A stretch of 60,317 nucleotides of DNA from Lachnospiraceae bacterium (GCA_017540605.1 JAFYAS010000037.1:1-60317); one strand, 5' to 3'; positions 26,520 to 36,759 are shown, counted from the first letter of the stretch. Made by a program: numbers and translations. The notes: a model not told the origin generated them from the letters alone.

Positions 26520-27842
26520 TTATTGAACCTCAATATCAACCAACGAGCAATCAATGGCATTTATGATGATACGTCCTTCATATTCTCTGTTTCTATCCAC
26601 ATACATTACCCAACAGGGTATCCATGAAAACTGGGTTTTGTCATCAGGATTTTCCAAAGGATAATAGACGAGGGATATCTTGTCGACAAATGTATCTCCG
26701 GAAAAATATGAATTCTCTCTATAAGCAGAGACAAAGGCTTCCTTCACTTTTTCGAAGGGCATAACTGTTGTATTTTCAGTAAGTGTAGAAGAATCGTCAT
26801 AGCAAAATTTAAGATCTGCCCATGCCACATGGTCATCATCAACATATATTTTTCCGGTGTTCACGATCATATCCTGGAGAAACATACCATAGTCCCAGCC
26901 GACATAGGTTTCATCAGCATGGGATTCATCTATATCTTCAGTGGTTGTATTACTTTCTTCCAGATAGATGTATCTGGGAAGAATAAGTTCATTGTTATCA
27001 CGCATTATTAGAGAAGTACCATTAAGCTCATAATCAGTTCCTTTAAACATTGCGGTGACAGGTTCGATTTTTCCATAAATGTTTTTATAAGACGGATCTG
27101 AAGCACTGACTTTTTCCTTGTAACCGAAAAGATCTGCAAAGGTTTGAGCTGTTTCTATAGCTTTTTCCGGAACCTTGTCTTCATCTACTTTACCAACATA
27201 TTCAAAGGCTTCATCAGTTATCGAAAAGTTCCCTTCATCCTCGAATTGAAATATTGCATATTTTTCATCAGGGTAAAACAGAACTCTGGTGATAAGCTTG
27301 TCTGTATCGGTGGCAAAGATCAGCAGATAGGGTATTCCGTTGTATCGGCCTTGGTAAGTATGCCAATAGCCGTTTCCAGCTTCGTACCAGCCGTCTATCA
27401 TATCAAGATCATCCTCTGTCTTTATGGACAATACATCATATTTTTCCAAGGCACCTTGAATATCAAGCTCATCTAGATAGTTTAAATAAAAGAAATAGTC
27501 TATGGTCTCGTGACGCTCAGTGCAGGTATCTGTATCAAAGATGCTTTCAGCAATCTTCATTTCATCATCAGGATCAATGGATTTTTTTCTTGAAGATATA
27601 ACAGGAATATGATCAGTATCGGAGATAGCGATATTTACATCAACAGACATACTACCGCTACCCTTGTTAACAGTTTCAAACCATTTGGTAGAATCATCAT
27701 CGAAATCCACTATATCAACATTTCCTGCTGTACTGTCATTTTCAATTTCTCCCGCAGGAGACACATAATTCACATCTGCTTTATGACAAGCATTAAGAAA
27801 AAGGCAGGATATAAAGCCCGTGATCAAAAGATATTTGCGCAT
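26520..27842 (-). CDS. Lipoprotein paralogue B, without its own transporter genes
   Basis: This 440-residue lipoprotein has the same signal peptide and lipobox (LNAC, Cys19) as the protein at 23289-24629, and moderate similarity over the mature part (NGYWHTYQGRYNGIPYLLIF; ELILPRYIYLE; IPCWVMYVDRN; INAIDCSLV). No permease or ATPase follows it; downstream are a fragment resembling the esterase 3' end and the AAA-ATPase gene. It may use the neighbouring transporter or be a free copy. The promoter and first codons are identical to paralogue A. Confidence 0.8.
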   Translation of the reverse strand: MRKYLLITGFISCLFLNACHKADVNYVSPAGEIENDSTAGNVDIVDFDDDSTKWFETVNKGSGSMSVDVNIAISDTDHIPVISSRKKSIDPDDEMKIAESIFDTDTCTERHETIDYFFYLNYLDELDIQGALEKYDVLSIKTEDDLDMIDGWYEAGNGYWHTYQGRYNGIPYLLIFATDTDKLITRVLFYPDEKYAIFQFEDEGNFSITDEAFEYVGKVDEDKVPEKAIETAQTFADLFGYKEKVSASDPSYKNIYGKIEPVTAMFKGTDYELNGTSLIMRDNNELILPRYIYLEESNTTTEDIDESHADETYVGWDYGMFLQDMIVNTGKIYVDDDHVAWADLKFCYDDSSTLTENTTVMPFEKVKEAFVSAYRENSYFSGDTFVDKISLVYYPLENPDDKTQFSWIPCWVMYVDRNREYEGRIIINAIDCSLVDIEVQ

Positions 27843-27907
27843 ATAAAGACCTCCTCAGGTGATATATAAATGAGATTATAACACGCAAATGTATCTAAGT
27901 TGTAAAC
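27784..27907 (-). repeat. 124-bp identical repeat, copy B
   Basis: This is the partner of 24571-24694, in the same orientation and 3.2 kb away, with no mismatches. It carries the same promoter, leader and signal-peptide codons. Confidence 0.97.
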
Positions 27908-27954
27908 AAAAAAGCCAGCTACTCTTCCGACTAATGAAGAATGGCTGGCTTTTA
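27908..27954 (-). terminator. Second terminator after the GGDEF-EAL gene
   Basis: On the minus strand the stem AGCCAGCC.. / ..AGCTGGCT with extra inner pairing (GAAGA/TCTTC) is followed by TTTTTTG. Confidence 0.7.
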
Positions 27955-27969
27955 GATTCTTAGGCAAAC

Positions 27970-28011
27970 AAAAAATAAGGCAGAATCGATGTCGATCCCT
28001 CCTTATTTTTT
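27970..28011 (-). terminator. First terminator after the GGDEF-EAL gene
   Basis: AAAAAATAAGG (27970-27980) pairs with CCTTATTTTTT (28001-28011), leaving a T-run on the minus strand immediately after the gene. Confidence 0.8.
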
Positions 28012-28018
28012 GCTCTTT

Positions 28019-30715
28019 TTATTTATTCCATTTGTTTATCATTTCTATACGTTCCTCATCGGTCTCGCACCCTTTGATAATTGTAATATCTCTGCTTGAT
28101 CTTTCGATAATAGCATCAAGGGGTTCGGGCTTGTGGAAGCCGAAGCCCTGGCCCAGCTCGCAGCCGGCATCTTGGAGAAATCTTTTTTGTTCTGCGGTTT
28201 CCATACCTTCCGCTAAGGTGTGTACATGGAACTTCTTTGCTATGGCTATCATGGATCTGATGATATCTCTGTTTACTCCGCCATTCCGGTCGAGATTTCT
28301 TAAAAGCTCCATATCAAACTTGATAAGATCGATCTCAAGACGGCTGAATACATTGAGGGATGAATAGCCGCTTCCAAAATCATCGAGCCAAATACGATAG
28401 CCTCTTCTTCTAAGCTCTCTTAATTGATCGTAGAAGTGTTCAGGCCCCATAGCCATATCCTCTTCGGTTACTTCCACTATGAAGTAATCTCTTCCGATGC
28501 CGTACTGAGATATGTCATATTCGTCAAATATCCTGTCCAACTCATCCGGAATATTGATGTAATCAAAATCAACAGCTGAGAAGTTGATGGATACGGGAAC
28601 CAAGGGGAAGCCTGCCTCAAGACGAAGAGGAATCTCCTTACATACCTGCTCGAACATATAAAGATCAAGCTTGTAGGTCAGATGATACTTCCTAAGGGCG
28701 GGTATAAACTGGGCAGGGGAAATGAGGCCCCTTTCCGGATCATCCCATCTTGCCAGTCCTTCAAAGGCTGCACCCTTTCCTGTTTCAAGTCTCACAATGC
28801 CATGATAATAAAGCTTGATCCATCCGCTTTTAAGGGCACTGTCAAACATCTCTATGATATATGATTGATTCTTGTATTCTGTATCAATATTCTCCGAATA
28901 AAAATGAGTGATGGAATTAAGATCAAGACCTATCCACTTTAGCGCATGCTTGGCATGGTCGATAGCTTCTCCGGTGGTGGTTTCTTCATCGAACTTACAT
29001 ACCCCTGCCTGGAAGCCTGTGGTTTTTCCGTAGGCCCCGGCCTTGATCATATCATTGGCACGGTCTATCATCACCGTGATCCTGGTATCATCTGAATATT
29101 CATCAATGATGATAAAATGATCGTCTGCACCACGACATAAAAAGGCATCCTTAAATACCTTGGTTAAAATATCTGAGGTGAGACATAAAAGTTCATCTCC
29201 TCTTGAATAGCCATACTGGTTGTTGTAATACTGCATAGAATTAATATCAAAATAAATGAGCATGGGAGTTTTTCCGTTCATTCTTATGTTGCTTGCGGCA
29301 TCAGCTCCATATTCATTTAGGTAATTGATATTGGGAAGTCCGGTTACCGGATCGGTAAAAAAGTGATCCTTGCGAAGAACACTGTCGGACTGTACAACAC
29401 CACCGAAGTATTCGGGATGACCATTCTCATCACTTAACACAAAGGCTTTAGTTGAACAGGTGATATATTCTCCATCAGCTCGTCTGGCTCTGTAGCGTAT
29501 CTTCTTTAGGATACCCTCACCACTGAACATCAGGTCAACCGCGTCATGATAGATCTGTTTATCCTCAGGGTGGACAAATTGCTCCCATATATCTCCTGCA
29601 CGATATAGATATGTATCGGGAAGATTAAAATCCTCCACAGCCTGAACTGACCATCGTGAATAATCGTGATCCATATCGTATGCAAAAACATAGCCCTCGC
29701 CTGAAACTGTACACATAGCATCAAAGAGTGAATCCAGTCTTCTTTTTCTTGCATCAGTGATGGGAGAAATTTCTCTGTTTCTGGATATATTATCCTGCCT
29801 TCTTAGGCTTTTAAGCACATTTTTGTTGGCATACATTGCAAGGTCTGCACGTACAAATACATCTTCATAGCAATTGTCAGTATTTGGATCGTAAAGCGAG
29901 AGACCACAAGCGATAATAGGACCGGTGCGAGTTTTTCCGTTTATGATCACCTGGTTTTTTAAATGCTCAACAAGAGATGTTCTTTCTTCTAAGTCTCTGT
30001 CAAAAAGAAGAGTTACAAATTCGTCACCGCCGATACGGTAGACGGGGCTATGTAGGAATGTATCGCAGATTAAGGAGCTGGCCTTTTGGATATATTCATC
30101 TCCCACATTGTGCCCTCTGGTATCATTGATGGTTTTAAGATCATTGAGATCGCATACCAAAACGGCAAAACTCAACTCATTTAAGGGATCGGTCATACGA
30201 TCATTTAGCTGTTCGGTCATCTCTTTATAGGCGTTTTTGTTCTTGACACCTGTGAGGCCGTCTTTTCTTGCCAGTTCATTGGCGTGACGGAGATTGTTTT
30301 CCTGTCGCTTTTCCTTTCTGATATCATAATCAATATTCTTGACTCCAAGAATGAAATAATCATCTCCCATCTCACCGCCGCGGATAAGCTTAAGCATATG
30401 ATAGACAGGCTTTCCATCGATCATTAGTCGGTAATTAAAGCTCTGCATAGAGCCGTCCTTAAGCTCCTTTAAGAGTGTCTCTTTTTTTATGTCCTCTGTG
30501 AATAAATGCTGATCGTCGGGATGTACAACGGATAATGCATCCTTTGTCATATTTGCAAAGAAATCCTTGCCAATAGGTTCAAGCTTTAATGAACGGAATT
30601 CGGGATTGCTGGAATACCACTGATATTCATTGGTTATGGCATCAACATAATAAACGCTGGTGTATTCCACCAACAGTGCTTCGGCTATCCTTTTGAATAC
30701 TTTGGTATTGTCCAT
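28019..30715 (-). CDS. Cyclic-di-GMP signalling protein, PAS-like/GGDEF/degenerate GGDEF/EAL
   Basis: This 898-residue soluble protein has a PAS-like N-terminal region (about 1-130), a diguanylate cyclase domain with intact IGGDEF (about residues 228-233), a second PAS-like region (about 320-440), a second GGDEF-type domain whose signature has become RGADDHF and is likely inactive, and a C-terminal EAL phosphodiesterase domain. In the EAL domain the signature reads FEGLARW (EGL variant), with conserved VPVSINFSAVDFD and DDFGSGYSSLN. It could make and degrade c-di-GMP, or one activity may regulate the other. The start at 30715 follows AAAGGGGAT; a longer frame adds 23 weak residues. There is no transmembrane segment. 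Confidence 0.92.
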   Translation of the reverse strand: MDNTKVFKRIAEALLVEYTSVYYVDAITNEYQWYSSNPEFRSLKLEPIGKDFFANMTKDALSVVHPDDQHLFTEDIKKETLLKELKDGSMQSFNYRLMIDGKPVYHMLKLIRGGEMGDDYFILGVKNIDYDIRKEKRQENNLRHANELARKDGLTGVKNKNAYKEMTEQLNDRMTDPLNELSFAVLVCDLNDLKTINDTRGHNVGDEYIQKASSLICDTFLHSPVYRIGGDEFVTLLFDRDLEERTSLVEHLKNQVIINGKTRTGPIIACGLSLYDPNTDNCYEDVFVRADLAMYANKNVLKSLRRQDNISRNREISPITDARKRRLDSLFDAMCTVSGEGYVFAYDMDHDYSRWSVQAVEDFNLPDTYLYRAGDIWEQFVHPEDKQIYHDAVDLMFSGEGILKKIRYRARRADGEYITCSTKAFVLSDENGHPEYFGGVVQSDSVLRKDHFFTDPVTGLPNINYLNEYGADAASNIRMNGKTPMLIYFDINSMQYYNNQYGYSRGDELLCLTSDILTKVFKDAFLCRGADDHFIIIDEYSDDTRITVMIDRANDMIKAGAYGKTTGFQAGVCKFDEETTTGEAIDHAKHALKWIGLDLNSITHFYSENIDTEYKNQSYIIEMFDSALKSGWIKLYYHGIVRLETGKGAAFEGLARWDDPERGLISPAQFIPALRKYHLTYKLDLYMFEQVCKEIPLRLEAGFPLVPVSINFSAVDFDYINIPDELDRIFDEYDISQYGIGRDYFIVEVTEEDMAMGPEHFYDQLRELRRRGYRIWLDDFGSGYSSLNVFSRLEIDLIKFDMELLRNLDRNGGVNRDIIRSMIAIAKKFHVHTLAEGMETAEQKRFLQDAGCELGQGFGFHKPEPLDAIIERSSRDITIIKGCETDEERIEMINKWNK

Positions 30716-30822
30716 AAGCACGATCCCCTTTCGTGACTTAAATATAGATATGATTATTTTCTCAATGTTTTGACAATTTGTCAACGCTAAAGTTGCTTAT
30801 TTTGCCTGCTTCTGATAGAATG

Positions 30823-30989
30823 CTAGTGCAACACTTCCTAATTAACTATACACATTTTACTTGCCACGAAGCCCTTATACTTCGTTATTTTCGGTCAACG
30901 ATGCCACCGCATCGCCTCCCTCAAATGCCTTGTATAAAGACTTTGTGGGCGGCGTAAAATGTATATGCAATTAGAAAGTGGTGCACTAG
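30823..30989. repeat. 167-bp long-hairpin element between GGDEF-EAL and mntP
   Basis: The two 58-nt arms (30823-30880 and 30932-30989) are imperfect inverted copies beginning CTAGTGCA and ending TGCACTAG. They remain alignable through ATTTTAC/GTAAAAT and CCACGAAG/CTTTGTGG. A small perfect hairpin, CGATGC/GCATCG, sits in the 51-nt centre at 30899-30914. It occupies most of the 301-bp gap between divergent genes. It is a MITE-like or folded-RNA candidate; no manganese-riboswitch signature was recognised. Confidence 0.8.
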
Positions 30990-31016
30990 TTACATAATTT
31001 CAAGGAGATAGGTATC

Positions 31017-31586
31017 ATGTTTTTTATCAATAGTGCACTTCTTGGGTTTGCCCTTGCCATGGATGCTTTTTCCGTGTCTCTTGCCAATGGTCTTGCCAAT
31101 CCGACTATGAAGAGAAGTGGAAAGATAAGGATAGCAGGTTGCTTTGCGTTTTTCCAATTTTTAATGCCCATGATCGGATGGATATGTGTTCATACTCTGG
31201 TTGAGAAGTTTACTGCACTTCAAAAATTCATTCCCTGGATAGGCTTTGGACTTTTACTCTTCATTGGTGGAAATATGTTAAGGGAAGCATTTTTCGGAGA
31301 GGAAGAGGCGGTTGATAAGGAGGTATCGACGAGGCTTTTGATGGTTCAGGGTGTTGCAACCTCTATCGATGCGCTTTCCGTGGGCTTTACCATTGCTGAC
31401 TACAATCTGATGAATGCATTAATAAGTTCACTTATTATTATGGCAGTAACATTTGTGGTTTGCTATATCGGACTGAAGATAGGCATAAGGTTTGGAATGA
31501 AGCTTTCAAAAAAAGCCCAGATACTGGGAGGTCTGATTCTTATTGGTATAGGTATAGAGATCCTTGTAAAATCTTTTATGGGATAG
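31017..31586 (+). CDS. mntP: Manganese efflux protein MntP
   Basis: This 189-residue six-helix membrane protein of the MntP (former DUF204) family has the paired motifs FALAMDAFSVSLANGL in helix 1 and GVATSIDALSVGFTI in helix 4, whose Asp residues are needed for Mn export in studied homologues. The ribosome site is AAGGAGA. It lies divergent to the GGDEF-EAL gene behind the long-hairpin element. Confidence 0.94.
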   Translation: MFFINSALLGFALAMDAFSVSLANGLANPTMKRSGKIRIAGCFAFFQFLMPMIGWICVHTLVEKFTALQKFIPWIGFGLLLFIGGNMLREAFFGEEEAVDKEVSTRLLMVQGVATSIDALSVGFTIADYNLMNALISSLIIMAVTFVVCYIGLKIGIRFGMKLSKKAQILGGLILIGIGIEILVKSFMG

Positions 31587-31587
31587 C

Positions 31588-31616
31588 TTGACAAATACAA
31601 ACATTTGTTCTAAACT
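31588..31616 (+). promoter_or_regulatory. uvrA promoter with LexA (SOS) box-like operator
   Basis: A perfect -35 TTGACA (31588-31593) and -10 TAAACT (31611-31616) are 17 bp apart. Within the spacer lies CAAACATTTGTTCT (31598-31611), one mismatch from the Gram-positive LexA core GAAC-N4-GTTC. uvrA is a classical SOS gene, so LexA repression is a sound inference. Confidence 0.75.
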
Positions 31617-31646
31617 GAGCTATATGTTTTTTAGGAGCGTAAAAAT

Positions 31647-34484
31647 ATGAAGCGAGAATATATTACAATAGAGGGTGCGAAGGTTCACAATCTGAAGAAT
31701 GTAAGTGTGAAGATTCCTAGGAATGAGCTTGTGGTGATCACCGGACTTTCAGGTTCCGGAAAAAGCTCTCTCGCATTTGATACGATATACGCAGAAGGAC
31801 AGAGACGCTATATGGAGTCTCTGTCTTCTTATGCAAGGCAGTTTTTGGGGCAGGCAGAAAAACCGGATGTGGAGAGGATAGAGGGGCTTTCTCCTGCCAT
31901 TTCCATTGATCAGAAATCTACCAACAGGAATCCCAGGTCAACTGTTGGAACAGTAACAGAGATATATGATTACTTCCGCTTGTTATATGCAAGGATAGGT
32001 ATTCCCCATTGTCCAAGATGTGGTAAGGTCATTGAAAGACAGACTGTAGATCAGATGGTGGATGCCATACTTGAGCTAAATGAGGGCACCAAGGTTCAGA
32101 TCCTTGCCCCTGTGGTAAGAGGCAGGAAGGGACGCCATGAAAAGCTCTTGCTTTCCGCCAGAAAAAGCGGCTATGTTCGTGCCATTATCGATGGAAATAT
32201 GTATGAGCTTTCCGAGGATATAGAGCTTGAAAAAAATATAAAGCACAGCATAGATATAGTTGTGGATAGGCTTGTGATAAAGCCTACGGTGAGAAAGAGA
32301 CTTGCGGAGTCCATAGAGAATGTGCTGAAGCTTTCTGACGGTCTCGTGACAGTGGATGTGATAGACGGTGAAGAGCTTCATTTTTCCGACAGCTTTTCCT
32401 GTCCCGATTGTGGGATCAGTATAGATGAGATAGAGCCTCGAAGCTTTTCCTTCAACAATCCTTTTGGAGCCTGTCCTACCTGTCATGGTCTTGGTTTTAA
32501 AATGGAATTCGATCCGGAGCTTGTGATACCGGATCCATCACTTTCCATCGATGAGGGTGCCATAACCGTTTTAGGCTGGCAGTCTGTGACGGATCAAAAG
32601 AGCTATTCAAGATCTGTTTTAAATGCGGTTGCAAAGCATTATAATATCAATCTTTTTAAGCCCTTTGAGGAATATACCGAGGAGGAGAAGAATATCATCC
32701 TCTATGGAACCGGAGGCGTATCCGTAAAGGTTCACTACAAGGGTCAGCGGGGCGAGGGTGTATATGATATCGCCTTTGAGGGCCTGATGAAGAATATACA
32801 AAGAAGGTATAGGGAATCTGCTGAGAGCATCAAGGAGGAATATGAGGCATTTATGTCCATCACTCCCTGTGAGGTTTGCCATGGAGACAGACTTAAGGAG
32901 ACCTCGCTTCATGTGACTATCGGAGAAAAGAATATTTCTCAGATGATGGAGATGCCGGCAGGAGAGATACTTTCATATCTTGATTCCATTGAGCTTAGTG
33001 AGAGACAACACCTGATAGGTGACAGGATACTTAAGGAGATACGATCAAGGCTTCAATTCCTTCTTGATGTGGGACTTGATTATCTGGCGCTTTCAAGGGC
33101 AACCGGAAGTCTTTCCGGAGGTGAGGCTCAGAGGATCAGGCTTGCCACTCAGATCGGTTCGGGCCTTGTAGGTGTTGCTTATATCCTTGATGAGCCAAGC
33201 ATCGGACTTCATCAAAGAGACAATGACAAGCTGATAGCGACCTTGAAAAAGCTCAAGGACCTTGGCAATACTCTGATAGTTGTGGAGCACGACGAGGATA
33301 CCATGCTTGCTGCTGACTACATAGTGGATGTGGGACCGGGAGCCGGAGAGCATGGTGGAGAGATAGTTGTATCAGGTACTGCAAAGCAGGTTATGGCATG
33401 TAAAAAATCTTTGACCGGAGATTACTTAAGCGGTAGGAAATTTATTCCCGTTCCGGAAAAGAGAAGAAAGCCCAAGGATCACATAAAAGTTCTCGGTATG
33501 GAGGAGAACAATTTAAAGGATATAGATGTGGAGATCCCTTTGGGAGTTATGACCTGTGTGACCGGAGTATCCGGTTCAGGAAAGAGTTCATTTGTCAATG
33601 AGATACTTTATAAGAGACTTGCAAGAGAGCTTAATCGTGCAAGGATCAAGGCAGGAAAACACAAGGGTATTGAGGGTATAGAAAAGCTTGACAAGGTGAT
33701 AGCTATAGATCAGTCCCCCATAGGCAGAACTCCCCGTTCCAATCCCGCTACCTATACCGGTGTTTTTGATCTTATCAGAACTCTTTTTGCGGGAACCAAA
33801 GATGCCAAGACAATGGGATATAGTAAAGGGCGTTTTAGCTTCAATGTATCGGGCGGGCGCTGTGAGGCCTGCCGTGGTGACGGTCTCATAAAGATTGAGA
33901 TGCATTTTCTTCCCGATATTTATGTGCCCTGTGAGGTCTGTGGCGGAAAGCGCTATAACAGGGAGACTTTAGAGGTAAAATACAAGGGAAAGAATATCTA
34001 TGATGTCCTTGATATGACAGTTGAAGAGGCCTGTGAATTCTTTGAGAATGTACCAAGCATACTAAACAAGATCATAACTCTTCGGGATGTGGGACTAGGC
34101 TATATCAAGCTTGGGCAGCCCTCTACCACCTTGTCCGGTGGTGAAGCTCAAAGGGTAAAGCTTGCAACCGAGCTTTCAAAAAGAAGCACGGGAAAGACCA
34201 TATATATTCTCGATGAGCCTACCACGGGACTTCATTTTGCCGATGTTCACAGACTGGTGGATATACTTAAAAGGCTTACGGATGGTGGCAATACAGTTGT
34301 TGTTATCGAGCACAATCTTGATGTGATAAAGACAGCGGACTATATAATTGATATGGGTCCTGAGGGCGGAGTGAACGGTGGAATGGTCATAGCTACGGGA
34401 ACTCCGGAGCAGGTGGCAAAGAACAAGGCTTCCTACACGGGACAGTACATAAAAAGGTATTTGGAAAAATCACCTTGTAATTGA
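31647..34484 (+). CDS. uvrA: Excinuclease ABC subunit A
   Basis: This 945-residue damage-recognition ATPase of nucleotide excision repair has two ABC modules: Walker [13 protein letters not shown] and [12 protein letters not shown], signatures [12 protein letters not shown] and [12 protein letters not shown]. Zinc-binding cysteine clusters ([36 protein letters not shown]) are intact. Length is typical. It has its own SOS-type promoter. Confidence 0.98.
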   Translation: MKREYITIEGAKVHNLKNVSVKIPRNELVVITGLSGSGKSSLAFDTIYAEGQRRYMESLSSYARQFLGQAEKPDVERIEGLSPAISIDQKSTNRNPRSTVGTVTEIYDYFRLLYARIGIPHCPRCGKVIERQTVDQMVDAILELNEGTKVQILAPVVRGRKGRHEKLLLSARKSGYVRAIIDGNMYELSEDIELEKNIKHSIDIVVDRLVIKPTVRKRLAESIENVLKLSDGLVTVDVIDGEELHFSDSFSCPDCGISIDEIEPRSFSFNNPFGACPTCHGLGFKMEFDPELVIPDPSLSIDEGAITVLGWQSVTDQKSYSRSVLNAVAKHYNINLFKPFEEYTEEEKNIILYGTGGVSVKVHYKGQRGEGVYDIAFEGLMKNIQRRYRESAESIKEEYEAFMSITPCEVCHGDRLKETSLHVTIGEKNISQMMEMPAGEILSYLDSIELSERQHLIGDRILKEIRSRLQFLLDVGLDYLALSRATGSLSGGEAQRIRLATQIGSGLVGVAYILDEPSIGLHQRDNDKLIATLKKLKDLGNTLIVVEHDEDTMLAADYIVDVGPGAGEHGGEIVVSGTAKQVMACKKSLTGDYLSGRKFIPVPEKRRKPKDHIKVLGMEENNLKDIDVEIPLGVMTCVTGVSGSGKSSFVNEILYKRLARELNRARIKAGKHKGIEGIEKLDKVIAIDQSPIGRTPRSNPATYTGVFDLIRTLFAGTKDAKTMGYSKGRFSFNVSGGRCEACRGDGLIKIEMHFLPDIYVPCEVCGGKRYNRETLEVKYKGKNIYDVLDMTVEEACEFFENVPSILNKIITLRDVGLGYIKLGQPSTTLSGGEAQRVKLATELSKRSTGKTIYILDEPTTGLHFADVHRLVDILKRLTDGGNTVVVIEHNLDVIKTADYIIDMGPEGGVNGGMVIATGTPEQVAKNKASYTGQYIKRYLEKSPCN

Positions 34485-34518
34485 CTATAAATGTTTTTTG
34501 TAGTACCATAGGGAAGAC

Positions 34519-34524
34519 TATAAT
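34519..34524 (+). promoter_or_regulatory. -10 box of the metK promoter
   Basis: TATAAT at 34519-34524 lies about 36 nt before metK, with a poor -35 (TTTTGT at 17 bp). The gap between uvrA and metK is only 75 bp, too short for a SAM riboswitch. Confidence 0.45.
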
Positions 34525-34559
34525 CGGACAAGCACCGAAGATTTAGGAGGAGTTAAATA

Positions 34560-35750
34560 ATGGACAGAAGATTGTTTACATCGGAATCCGTGACAGAGGG
34601 ACATCCCGATAAGATGTGCGATCAGATATCTGATGCCATTCTTGATGAGCTTATCAAGCAGGATCCCAACAGCCGTGTGGCTTGCGAGACCTCTATTACA
34701 ACAGGACTCGTTTTGGTCATGGGTGAGATTACCACCAATGGATATGTTGATATCCAGAAGATAGTTAGGAATACAGTAAAAGAGATCGGATATGATCGCG
34801 CAAAGTATGGTTTTGACGCTGAAACCTGCGGTGTGATCGTGGCTCTTGATGAGCAGAGCTCTGATATTGCTATGGGTGTTGACAAGGCACTTGAGGCCAG
34901 AGAGAATCAGATGACTGATGAGGAGATCGAGGCCATCGGAGCAGGAGATCAGGGTATGATGTTTGGTTATGCCACCAATGAGACTCCTGAGCTTATGCCT
35001 TATCCTATTGCTCTCGCTCACAAGCTTTCAAGACAGCTTTCAAAGGTGAGAAAGGATGGAACTCTTTCGTACCTTCGTCCCGATGGAAAGACTCAGGTTA
35101 CTGTAGAATATGATAACGAGGGCAAGCCTTCACATATCGATACAGTAGTTCTTTCAACTCAGCATGATGAAGAGGTGACTCAGGAGAAGCTTCATGAGGA
35201 TATTAAGAAGTATGTGTTTGAGCCCATTCTTCCTGCTGAAATGATCAATGATAAAACAAAGTATTTCATCAATCCCACAGGACGCTTTGTAATAGGCGGA
35301 CCTCACGGAGATTCAGGTCTTACCGGAAGGAAGATCATAGTAGATACCTATGGTGGATATGCTCGTCACGGCGGTGGAGCATTTTCCGGCAAGGATCCCA
35401 CAAAGGTTGACCGTTCGGCAGCCTATGCAGCCAGATATGTAGCAAAGAATATCGTGGCAGCAGGACTTGCAGAAAAGTGCGAGATACAGCTTTCTTATGC
35501 CATCGGTGTTGCAAAGCCTACCTCTATCATGGTAGATACCTTTGGAACCGGCAAGCTTTCTGATGAGAAGCTGGTTGAGATCATCAGAGAGAACTTTGAT
35601 CTTCGTCCTGCAGGTATCATCAAGATGCTTGATCTTAGAAGACCTATCTATAAGCAGACAGCTGCTTACGGACATTTTGGAAGAGATGATGTTTCACTCC
35701 CTTGGGAGAATACCGATATGGCTGAAAAACTTACATCATACCTTGGTTAA
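34560..35750 (+). CDS. metK: S-adenosylmethionine synthetase
   Basis: MetK makes S-adenosylmethionine from ATP and methionine. The 396-residue enzyme has the signatures [31 protein letters not shown] and [16 protein letters not shown], plus the [18 protein letters not shown] region. The ribosome site is AGGAGGAG. The stop overlaps or closely precedes the carbamoyltransferase-like gene. Confidence 0.98.
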   Translation: MDRRLFTSESVTEGHPDKMCDQISDAILDELIKQDPNSRVACETSITTGLVLVMGEITTNGYVDIQKIVRNTVKEIGYDRAKYGFDAETCGVIVALDEQSSDIAMGVDKALEARENQMTDEEIEAIGAGDQGMMFGYATNETPELMPYPIALAHKLSRQLSKVRKDGTLSYLRPDGKTQVTVEYDNEGKPSHIDTVVLSTQHDEEVTQEKLHEDIKKYVFEPILPAEMINDKTKYFINPTGRFVIGGPHGDSGLTGRKIIVDTYGGYARHGGGAFSGKDPTKVDRSAAYAARYVAKNIVAAGLAEKCEIQLSYAIGVAKPTSIMVDTFGTGKLSDEKLVEIIRENFDLRPAGIIKMLDLRRPIYKQTAAYGHFGRDDVSLPWENTDMAEKLTSYLG

Positions 35751-35767
35751 TGAGAGGATATACACTT

Positions 35768-36706
35768 ATGAAGAATATGCTTAACTTTTCAAACTTCACA
35801 GCTGATGAGCTGATGACCATACTTAATATGGCATTGAAGATGAAGAAGAACCCTGATGACTATAGTGAGCTTTTGAAGGGAAAGAAGCTTTATACCCTTT
35901 TTGAGAAGACATCTACCAGAACATTTTTATCATTTACCTCCGGTATCACCGAGCTTGGCGGTACCTATTACAATCAGATCTGGGAGGATTCGAATTTTGT
36001 TCTCGGAGAGCCTATTTCGGAGCTTCGCTATGTTGGAAGAAATATGGATATCATTATGGCTCGTCTCATCAAGAACGAGACTGTTGAGATGTTTGGAGCC
36101 AATACTACAGTTCCCTTTATCAATGGCTGTGACAGCACCTGGCACCCCTGTCAGATACTTGCAGATGCTTTGACTATCTTGGAGCATTTTGGCACTTTGG
36201 AGGTTAAGCTTCTCTATATAGGTGCAAAGAACAATGTATTCAATTCACTGGTTGAATTCTTTACAAAGATGGGCAAGGGTACTCTTTACGGACTTACACC
36301 TTTGGTTAACGAGACAGCTGTTCCTGCTGATTTCTACGACAAGGCAAAGGAGACCGGATTCTATGTTGAGCTTGATCCTACCATGTCCATGGAGGAAGCA
36401 AAGAGCTATGTAAAGGATATGGATCTTCTTTATACCGATACATGGGTAGATATGGAGTTCTTCAACAATCCCGCATATAAGGAGAAGAAGGAAGAGACTC
36501 TTAAAAAGATGATGCCTTATCAGATCAACAAGGAGTTGCTTGAGGGTAGTCATGCAAAGGTTATGCATGATATGCCTATGCATGTTGGTTTCGAGATTTC
36601 TGAGGAGGTTGAGAAGGAATTCATGGAATTCATTCTTGATCAGGCAGAGAACAGACGCCACGCAGAGAAAGCTGTGATGGCTTACTTACTTGATAAAGTA
36701 TTTTAA
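35768..36706 (+). CDS. Carbamoyltransferase-family protein of unknown substrate (OTC-like)
   Basis: This 312-residue protein has the ornithine/aspartate carbamoyltransferase fold. The carbamoyl-phosphate loop reads FEKTSTRTFLSF (usual STRTR) and HPCQ is intact (WHPCQILADALTI). The ornithine-site signature SMG is replaced by WVDME, and the catalytic HCLP motif reads HDMPMH, losing the cysteine and the following Arg. It is therefore unlikely to be a normal ornithine carbamoyltransferase. It may use another amine or have lost activity. The start at 35768 is preceded by AGAGGA; an in-frame ATG at 35750 overlapping the metK stop is the alternative. It follows metK and ends in its own terminator. 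Confidence 0.75.
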   Translation: MKNMLNFSNFTADELMTILNMALKMKKNPDDYSELLKGKKLYTLFEKTSTRTFLSFTSGITELGGTYYNQIWEDSNFVLGEPISELRYVGRNMDIIMARLIKNETVEMFGANTTVPFINGCDSTWHPCQILADALTILEHFGTLEVKLLYIGAKNNVFNSLVEFFTKMGKGTLYGLTPLVNETAVPADFYDKAKETGFYVELDPTMSMEEAKSYVKDMDLLYTDTWVDMEFFNNPAYKEKKEETLKKMMPYQINKELLEGSHAKVMHDMPMHVGFEISEEVEKEFMEFILDQAENRRHAEKAVMAYLLDKVF

Positions 36707-36717
36707 TTTTAATATTT

Positions 36718-36748
36718 AAAGCGGTTGCTGATAAGGTAACCGCTTTTT
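36718..36748 (+). terminator. Terminator after the carbamoyltransferase-like gene
   Basis: AAAGCGGTT pairs with AACCGCTTT around a 10-nt loop, followed by TTTTT. Confidence 0.85.
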
Positions 36749-36759
36749 TATGGGATAGT

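Noticed and set aside
30823..30989. Manganese (yybP-ykoY) riboswitch upstream of mntP
   Set aside because: The region is one long inverted repeat; I could not see the conserved loops of that riboswitch class.
34485..34559. SAM riboswitch before metK
   Set aside because: The gap is 75 bp, and no SAM-I pattern is visible.
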